Source of the DNA: CAZIGK01 sp964538615
Lineage (GTDB): Bacteria > Pseudomonadota > Alphaproteobacteria > Rickettsiales > RI-342
Direction: 5' to 3'
Length of the DNA: 64,000 nucleotides
Assembly (NCBI GenBank): GCA_964538615.1
Contig: CAZIGK010000002.1
Location: 96,733 to 160,732 of the forward strand
The notes under the pieces are model-generated. The model worked only from the letters and a program-made list of their open reading frames with translations. It was not told the origin of the DNA and made no database searches. The position numbers and the translations under genes are program-made. Of the stretch, positions 58,516-64,000 are shown in pieces. The first letter of the stretch is position 1, and every line of letters begins with the position of its first letter.

Positions 58516-60576
58516 CTATGCTACCTTTCGCGGGGCTGAGGTTTCCAGAAATATGCGCGTGCATTCCGCCATTGTGCGGCTTGCACGGCTAATGGCATCG
58601 GTCATATAGAAATTCGGTATAGAAGCCGTAAACGCCGCCGCCTGAATATCTCCCGCACTGCCCATGGGTTTCCAGCTTGCTGGCGCAATCTGATCCACAT
58701 CGCCCAGGTGCGGCACTTCGGCAACCATTGCAGCGCGAAGGCTTTCAAGGTGGTTGTATCCCAGCCGATGCCCCAACACTTCCGACAACGCGCGGATAAT
58801 CGCCCAATCTTCTTTTGCTTCTCCCGGAGGGGTTACCGCACGGCTTGCGCGTTGTACGCGCCCTTCCAGATTCACATAGGTGCCGTCTTTTTCTGTATAG
58901 GCTGCCCCTGGCAGAATCACATCCGCCCGCGCCGCCCCCTTATCGCCATGATGCCCCTGATAAATGACAAACGCATCGCCCAGCTTTTCCATATCCAGTT
59001 CGTCGGCACCCAGTAGGTAAACCACTTCAATGGAGCCGCGTTTGGCTGCATTGAGAATAGACTTCACATCCTTGCCACCTTTTTTCGGCAAAAAGCCTAT
59101 GTCCAGTCCAGCAACGCGGGAAGCTGCGGTTTGCAGCATGTTAATTCCGTTCCAGCCGTCCTGTACCAAGGCAATTTTGTCGGCCAGTTTGCTCACCAGA
59201 TGCAAAATATGTGCCGCATCCCCACGCGTGAGGACAGACATGCCCACCATCAGCATCGGCTTTTTCGCTGCTTTCAGAGTTTTGAATGCGTCCCCTTTCC
59301 CGGCGACCAGTTGCTCCAGTGCCGCAGCGGTATCCCCCAGTTGTTGTACGGGATAGGTCAAATCAACTGGCTGACCAATATTCAGCACCGTAAACCCACC
59401 TTTGAGGTATCGCTTACGCAAACGCACATTGACTATCGAGGCCTCCAGCCGTGGATTCGCGCCAATCAACAGGCAGGCATCTGCGTCTTCAATCCCGGCA
59501 ATGGTGCTATTGAACAGGTAGGACGCTCTATTTTCCACATCGGCATAAGCTCCGTCCTGACGGCAATCCATATTGGGAGAACCCAGTTTTTCCATCAGTT
59601 GTTTCAGTGCAAACATGGATTCGGCATCCACCAGATTCCCTGCGATGGCGGCTATTTTATCCGCTGTAACGGCAGCTATTTTATCCGAAATAGCGGCAAA
59701 AGCTTCGTCCCAGCTTGCGGCCTGCAATTGCCCATGGCGGCGTACATAGGGTCTGTCCAGACGCTGTAATTTCAGACCATCATAGGCAAAGCGCGTTTTA
59801 TCGGAAATCCACTCTTCATTCACAGCTTCATTCAGGCGAGGCAGTACACGCATCACCTCCCGTCCCCGTACATCTACACGGATATTGCTGCCAACAGCAT
59901 CCATCACATCAATGGATTCCACGCCACGCAATTCCCATGGACGCGCCTGAAATGCATACGGTTTGGAGGTCAAGGCACCGACAGGACAGAGATCAATAAT
60001 ATTGCCGGATAGCTCCGAATGCACCGCCTGATCAAGATAGGTGGTAATTTGCATTTCTTCACCGCGCCACAAGGCTCCCAGTTCCGGTTGTCCGGCCACA
60101 TCTTCCATAAAGCGCACGCAACGGGTACAATGGATGCAGCGGGTCATCTCGGTCTTGATCAAAGGCCCCATATTTTTCGGCTGCACCGCTCGCTTATGTT
60201 CGGAATAACGGCTGTAACCGCGACCATAAGCCATGGCCTGATCCTGCAGGTCACACTCGCCCCCCTGATCACAAATCGGGCAATCCAGCGGGTGATTGAT
60301 GAGCAAAAACTCCATCACCCCTTCACGGGCTTTCTTCACCATTTCGCTGTCGGTTTTCACCACCATGCCCTCTGCCACAGGCAATGCGCAGGATGCCGCA
60401 GGTTTCGGTGGACCTGGTTGCACTTCTACCAGGCACATACGGCAATTTCCCGCTATATGCAGACGCTCATGGTAACAAAAGCGCGGAATCTCAATCCCGG
60501 CTTTTTCTGCGGCCTGAATAATGGTTGAACCGCTTTCAACTGTGACTTCAATGCCATCAATGGTCAAGGTAGGCAT
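58516..60576 (-). CDS. nuoG: NADH-quinone oxidoreductase subunit G
   Basis: Largest peripheral subunit of complex I, 686 residues. The N-terminal domain holds [2Fe-2S] and [4Fe-4S] ligands: CYHERLHIAGNCRMCLVEV, CPICDQGGECDLQDQAM, and CIHCTRCVRFMEDVAG. The longer C-terminal part is a molybdopterin-oxidoreductase-like fold without cofactor use, as in other NuoG proteins. AGGAAG precedes the start. Confidence 0.98.
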   Translation of the reverse strand: MPTLTIDGIEVTVESGSTIIQAAEKAGIEIPRFCYHERLHIAGNCRMCLVEVQPGPPKPAASCALPVAEGMVVKTDSEMVKKAREGVMEFLLINHPLDCPICDQGGECDLQDQAMAYGRGYSRYSEHKRAVQPKNMGPLIKTEMTRCIHCTRCVRFMEDVAGQPELGALWRGEEMQITTYLDQAVHSELSGNIIDLCPVGALTSKPYAFQARPWELRGVESIDVMDAVGSNIRVDVRGREVMRVLPRLNEAVNEEWISDKTRFAYDGLKLQRLDRPYVRRHGQLQAASWDEAFAAISDKIAAVTADKIAAIAGNLVDAESMFALKQLMEKLGSPNMDCRQDGAYADVENRASYLFNSTIAGIEDADACLLIGANPRLEASIVNVRLRKRYLKGGFTVLNIGQPVDLTYPVQQLGDTAAALEQLVAGKGDAFKTLKAAKKPMLMVGMSVLTRGDAAHILHLVSKLADKIALVQDGWNGINMLQTAASRVAGLDIGFLPKKGGKDVKSILNAAKRGSIEVVYLLGADELDMEKLGDAFVIYQGHHGDKGAARADVILPGAAYTEKDGTYVNLEGRVQRASRAVTPPGEAKEDWAIIRALSEVLGHRLGYNHLESLRAAMVAEVPHLGDVDQIAPASWKPMGSAGDIQAAAFTASIPNFYMTDAISRASRTMAECTRIFLETSAPRKVA

Positions 60577-60602
60577 GGGTTTTCGCTTCCTTTCCCCAAA
60601 CG

Positions 60603-61922
60603 TTAGGCGGCTGCTGCCGTGGTTTTCTTACCACGGCTTGCAGGTTTTGCAAGTGTCGCCTGATAAGCCATAATGCGCCGCTCCAGTTCTGGACGGAAAT
60701 GGCGGATCAACCCTTGTACCGGCCACGCCGCCGCATCGCCCAACGCACAGATGGTGTGACCCTCAATTTGCTTCGTCAATTCCCACAGACGATCAATTTC
60801 ATCCAGCTCGGCCTCCCCTTTCACCATCCGCACCATGGTGCGGTAAAGCCAGCCGGTTCCTTCACGGCAAGGGGTGCATTGTCCACAGGATTCATGTTTA
60901 TAGAAATGGGAAAGGCGCGCAATGGCTTCCACAATATCTGTGGATTTATCCATGACAATCACGGCTGCCGTCCCAAGGCCGGATTGTGCAGCACGCAGGC
61001 TGTCAAAATCCATGGTAATCGTGTCACAAATTTCTTTCGGCAAAACCGGCACAGACGAGCCGCCGGGAATGACCGCCAACAGATTATCCCAGCCACCACG
61101 CACACCTCCGGCATGTTTTTCAATCAATTCACGCAGGGGAATTCCCATTTCTTCTTCCACATTGCACGGGTTGTTTACGTGACCGGAAATGGAAAAAATT
61201 TTGGTACCGGTATTATTGGGTTTACCCAAGCCGGCAAACCATTCCGCCCCACGACGCAAGATAGTGGGCACCACGGCAACGGACTCCACGTTATTGACAG
61301 TGGTAGGGCAGCCGTACAGCCCCGCCATAGCCGGAAATGGCGGCTTCAGACGAGGTTGCCCCTTCTTGCCTTCCAGAGATTCCAGCAAGGCTGTCTCTTC
61401 TCCACAAATATAAGCCCCCGCACCACGGTGGATGTAAATATCAAAATCCCAGCCCGTGCCTGCAGCATCTTTCCCCAAAAGTCCGGCGGCATAAGCTTCG
61501 TCAATGGCGCGTTGCAGAGCTTCCGCTTCCCGATAATACTCCCCACGGATGTACACATACCCTGTATGCGCACGCATAGAAAAGCCGCCGATCAGCATAC
61601 CTTCCAGCAGCTTGTGCGGTTCATGACGCAGAATTTCACGGTCTTTACAGGTACCCGGCTCGGATTCATCTGCATTCACGACCAGATAATGTGGACGTTC
61701 TTTCACCTCTTTTGGCATAAACGACCATTTTAAGCCGGTGCCAAACCCTGCTCCACCCCGTCCACGCAGGCCAGAGGCCTTCACCCGCTCAATCACTTCT
61801 TCCTGACCAAGTGCCAGAATATCCTTGATAGTAGACCAGTCACCGCGTGCTTTTGCCCCCGCTAAAGAGCAGTCCTGCAAACCGTAAAGGTTGGTGAAAA
61901 TACGATCCTTATCCTGCAACAT
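60603..61922 (-). CDS. nuoF: NADH-quinone oxidoreductase subunit F
   Basis: NADH-oxidising flavin subunit of complex I, 439 residues. The NADH/FMN loop GRGGAGFGTGLKWSFMPKE is near residues 54-72, ESEPGTCKDREIL follows, and the [4Fe-4S] N3 motif CGQCTPCREGTGW with the distal Cys in CALGDAAAWP is near the C-terminus. A Lys/Ala tail ends the protein. It is followed by nuoG after 26 bases; AGGAG precedes the ATG. Confidence 0.98.
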   Translation of the reverse strand: MLQDKDRIFTNLYGLQDCSLAGAKARGDWSTIKDILALGQEEVIERVKASGLRGRGGAGFGTGLKWSFMPKEVKERPHYLVVNADESEPGTCKDREILRHEPHKLLEGMLIGGFSMRAHTGYVYIRGEYYREAEALQRAIDEAYAAGLLGKDAAGTGWDFDIYIHRGAGAYICGEETALLESLEGKKGQPRLKPPFPAMAGLYGCPTTVNNVESVAVVPTILRRGAEWFAGLGKPNNTGTKIFSISGHVNNPCNVEEEMGIPLRELIEKHAGGVRGGWDNLLAVIPGGSSVPVLPKEICDTITMDFDSLRAAQSGLGTAAVIVMDKSTDIVEAIARLSHFYKHESCGQCTPCREGTGWLYRTMVRMVKGEAELDEIDRLWELTKQIEGHTICALGDAAAWPVQGLIRHFRPELERRIMAYQATLAKPASRGKKTTAAAA

Positions 61923-61925
61923 GGG

Positions 61926-62801
61926 TTAGGACTCCTTTTTCTTGGTGGTCGAGGGTTTTCTCACCACGGTCGGCTGTTTCGCAGCGTTTCCTTTGGCGCC
62001 AGATTTGCTGACTTTCTTAGCAGATGCCTCCTGAGACTCCACAACCTCTGACTGAGATTTCACCGCAGCAGGTTTTGTCGCTACTTTTTCTTTGCTTTTA
62101 ATGGGCTTGACAGAAGAAGTTGATGTTTTGCCAGAGACGTGAGCAGCATTTTTTCCCGCTGCAGATTTTGCCGGTTCCGGTGCCTGCACCTGAGATCCCG
62201 GTTGCAGGTACGCTGGCGCGGAGGCCACTCGCCCTGCCTGCGAACCCGGCACGGCTTTGCCCGCTTTCAGGTCGTCCATCAGTTTCGCCATACTTTCCGG
62301 TGTCAGGTCTTCATAGTAATCATCATTAATTTGCACCATCGGCGCATTGGAGCAGCAGCCCAGACATTCCACTTCCACTAACGTGAACTGCCCATCCGCT
62401 GAGGTTTCCCCAATACCAATGCCAGCTTTTTCCTTCACCGTATCCGTAATCGCATCCGAACCACGCAGCCAGCACGGAGTAGTACGACATACCTGCACCA
62501 GATGCTTTCCCACAGGCGCAAGATTATACATGGTGTAGAACGTGGCCACTTCATAGACTTTCATGAACGGCATGGTCAGACGATCCGCCACCACCTCAAT
62601 AGCAGCGCGTGGCAACCAGCCACCGGACTGACGTTGCGCCAGATCCAGCATGGGCATTACAGCACTTTGCTCTCTTCCTGCCGGGTATTTTGCGAGAATC
62701 TGTTTGATTTTCGCTTCATTTTCCGGGGTAAAAGCAAAGCTTTTCGGTTGAAGTTCATCCTTAGCAGGCGCAAACAGCACGTGCGGCTCCTTTGTTGTCA
62801 T
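61926..62801 (-). CDS. nuoE: NADH-quinone oxidoreductase subunit E with long basic C-terminal tail
   Basis: Thioredoxin-fold subunit of complex I with cluster N1a. The catalytic part is residues ~1-185: Cys pair in CRTTPCWLRG and second pair in CLGCCSNAPMVQIND, with the helical N-terminal region FTPENEAKIKQILAKYPAGR. The protein is 291 residues, against ~165-220 for many NuoE proteins. The extra ~105 residues are low-complexity, rich in Lys, Ala, Ser and Thr, and very basic at the end. Shorter tails of this sort occur in other alphaproteobacterial NuoE; its role is unknown. Start is four bases after nuoD. Confidence 0.96.
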   Translation of the reverse strand: MTTKEPHVLFAPAKDELQPKSFAFTPENEAKIKQILAKYPAGREQSAVMPMLDLAQRQSGGWLPRAAIEVVADRLTMPFMKVYEVATFYTMYNLAPVGKHLVQVCRTTPCWLRGSDAITDTVKEKAGIGIGETSADGQFTLVEVECLGCCSNAPMVQINDDYYEDLTPESMAKLMDDLKAGKAVPGSQAGRVASAPAYLQPGSQVQAPEPAKSAAGKNAAHVSGKTSTSSVKPIKSKEKVATKPAAVKSQSEVVESQEASAKKVSKSGAKGNAAKQPTVVRKPSTTKKKES

Positions 62802-62806
62802 GAGAC

Positions 62807-63988
62807 CTAGCGGTCAATTTCACCAAACACAATATCCTGACTACCAATAATCGCCACCACATCCGGCAGCATGTGGCCTCTGGCCAGCAAGTCCATCCCC
62901 TGCATGTGCGCAAATCCGGGAGCGCGAATTTTGCAGCGGTATGGCTTGTTGGTACCGTCCGACACCAGATACACCCCAAACTCACCCTTCGGTGCTTCGG
63001 TTGGGACATACACTTCCCCGACCGGCACTTTAAAGCCTTCCGTATAGAGCTTGAAATGGTTAATCAACGCTTCCATAGACTTTTTCAGTTCACCACGCTT
63101 AGGCGGCGTGATGTAGGAATCCTGCGCCAATACAGGGCCTCCTGGCATCTGATCCAGACATTGACGGATCATGGAAACCGATTCCCGCATTTCCGCCATA
63201 CGCACCAGATAGCGGTCATAGCAGTCGCCATGCACACCCACAGCCACTTTGAACTGCATTTTGTCATACGCATCATAAGGCGCAGATTTCCGAATATCCC
63301 ACGGCACATTCGAACCGCGAAGCATGACTCCGGTAAAGCCCCAGTTCATCGCTTTCTCGGCACTAATCGTCCCAATATCCACCATGCGCTGCTTGAAAAT
63401 ACGGTTTTCTGTCAACACTTCATCCGTATCATTCAATATCTTCAGGAAACCATCACAAAAATCTGCAATATCCTGCAATAATTTCGGCGGCAAATCCTGA
63501 TGTACGCCGCCGGGACGGAAATACGCAGAGTGGAAACGCGCACCGGATGCACGCTCCTGAAACTCCAAAATCTTTTCCCGCTCCTCAAAAAGCCACAACA
63601 GCGGCGTCATAGCTCCGACATCAAGGGCTTGTGTGGTAATGTTCAAAGTGTGGTTGAGAATGCGGGACAACTCCGCAAACATGACCCGAATGTACTGCGC
63701 ACGCAGTGGAACGTCACATCCCAGCAGCTTTTCCACCGCCAGACAATATGCATGTTCCTGACAGAGAGGCGCCACATAATCCAAACGGTCAAAATACGGC
63801 AAAGCCTGAAGATAGGTTTTATATTCAATCAGTTTTTCCGTGCCACGGTGCAGCAAACCAATATGCGGATCAGCACGCTCTACCACTTCACCATCCAGTT
63901 CCAGAACCAGACGTAGCACACCATGCGCCGCCGGGTGCTGGGGACCAAAGTTGAGGGTCAGATTTTTAATGGCGACTTCCGAGGACAT
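62807..63988 (-). CDS. nuoD: NADH-quinone oxidoreductase subunit D
   Basis: Peripheral-arm subunit of complex I at the quinone site, related to [NiFe] hydrogenase large subunits; 393 residues. Clear signatures: FGPQHPAAHGVLRLVLELDG, LLHRGTEKLIEYKTYLQALP, DRLDYVAPLCQEHAYCLAVE, and the C-terminal DVVAIIGSQDIVFGEIDR. The usual hydrogenase cysteines are absent, as expected. The start at 63988 comes two bases after what appears to be the stop of nuoC. Confidence 0.98.
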   Translation of the reverse strand: MSSEVAIKNLTLNFGPQHPAAHGVLRLVLELDGEVVERADPHIGLLHRGTEKLIEYKTYLQALPYFDRLDYVAPLCQEHAYCLAVEKLLGCDVPLRAQYIRVMFAELSRILNHTLNITTQALDVGAMTPLLWLFEEREKILEFQERASGARFHSAYFRPGGVHQDLPPKLLQDIADFCDGFLKILNDTDEVLTENRIFKQRMVDIGTISAEKAMNWGFTGVMLRGSNVPWDIRKSAPYDAYDKMQFKVAVGVHGDCYDRYLVRMAEMRESVSMIRQCLDQMPGGPVLAQDSYITPPKRGELKKSMEALINHFKLYTEGFKVPVGEVYVPTEAPKGEFGVYLVSDGTNKPYRCKIRAPGFAHMQGMDLLARGHMLPDVVAIIGSQDIVFGEIDR

Positions 63989-63990
63989 AA

Positions 63991-64000
63991 TCAGGCTGCC
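63991..64000 (-). CDS. nuoC: Probable last codons of nuoC (window edge)
   Basis: On the minus strand the window begins with two Ala codons and a TGA stop (complement of 63991-63993), two bases before the nuoD start. Only position supports calling this nuoC, which normally precedes nuoD. Confidence 0.35.

Noticed and set aside
60699..61733. A 344-codon plus-strand frame opposite nuoF
   Set aside because: Shadow of nuoF; composition is not protein-like.

Overview
The window looks like chromosome from a motile, Gram-negative, aerobically respiring bacterium, most probably an alphaproteobacterium. The main evidence is gene order. A complex I operon runs straight into birA, coaX, an RNase J gene and a DUF1467 gene. 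rimP-nusA-ylxR-infB form a block, and ccmD-ccmE-ccmF lie together. Flagellar promoters are of the sigma-54 type. The presence of FliD and FliS, and the general look of the proteins, would fit a Rhodospirillales- or Micavibrionales-like lineage, but I cannot place it more closely by eye. I see no tRNA or rRNA genes, insertion sequences, prophage or CRISPR array. Nearly every base is in a gene or a short intergenic region; the longest gene-free stretch is about 290 bases (11367-11658).

Layout: (1) 1-3.2 kb: the tail of an Hpt-domain protein, htpG, and a divergent exported ankyrin-repeat protein. (2) 3.3-6.0 kb: ccmD-ccmE-ccmF for cytochrome c maturation. (3) 6.1-7.2 kb: a single-domain response regulator and an Hpt-like protein whose phosphoacceptor histidine appears to be Phe. 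(4) 7.3-11.4 kb: bifunctional putA and two unrecognised small genes. (5) 11.5-23.5 kb: a flagellar block on the minus strand: flagellin A, FlaG-like A, fliD, fliS, flagellin B, FlaG-like B, fliK-like, flgD, flgE. Three near-perfect -24/-12 elements precede fliD, flagellin B and fliK; flagellin A has none. (6) 23.7-26.5 kb: dxs and a divergent membrane-anchored protein that weakly resembles MlaC. (7) 26.6-34.7 kb: a nine-gene Mrp-type cation/proton antiporter operon of unusual composition, with MrpE, F and G, a fusion of the MrpA C-terminal part with MrpB, MrpC, a two-helix small protein, and three separate antiporter-like subunits. (8) 34.8-37.3 kb: gloB, a divergent methyltransferase, and an orphan KdpE-like regulator. 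(9) 37.5-40.7 kb: two large pseudopilin-like proteins and a peptide-deformylase-like protein without its metal ligands. (10) 40.7-46.6 kb: rimP-nusA-ylxR-infB on the minus strand. (11) 46.8-64 kb on the minus strand: the nuo operon (end of nuoC through nuoN), birA, coaX, rnj, DUF1467 and a small exported protein.

Functionally, the window joins proton-motive respiration (complex I, cytochrome c maturation, proline oxidation) with two systems that spend or exchange the ion gradient (the flagellum and the Mrp-type antiporter), plus core RNA, translation and cofactor genes. Six antiporter-like membrane subunits are encoded here, three in complex I and three in the Mrp-type operon. The strongest candidates for something little described are that operon, the paired flagellin/FlaG-like units with different promoters, the pseudopilin pair next to a degenerate deformylase, and the histidine-less Hpt next to a response regulator. 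I cannot judge true novelty without database searches.
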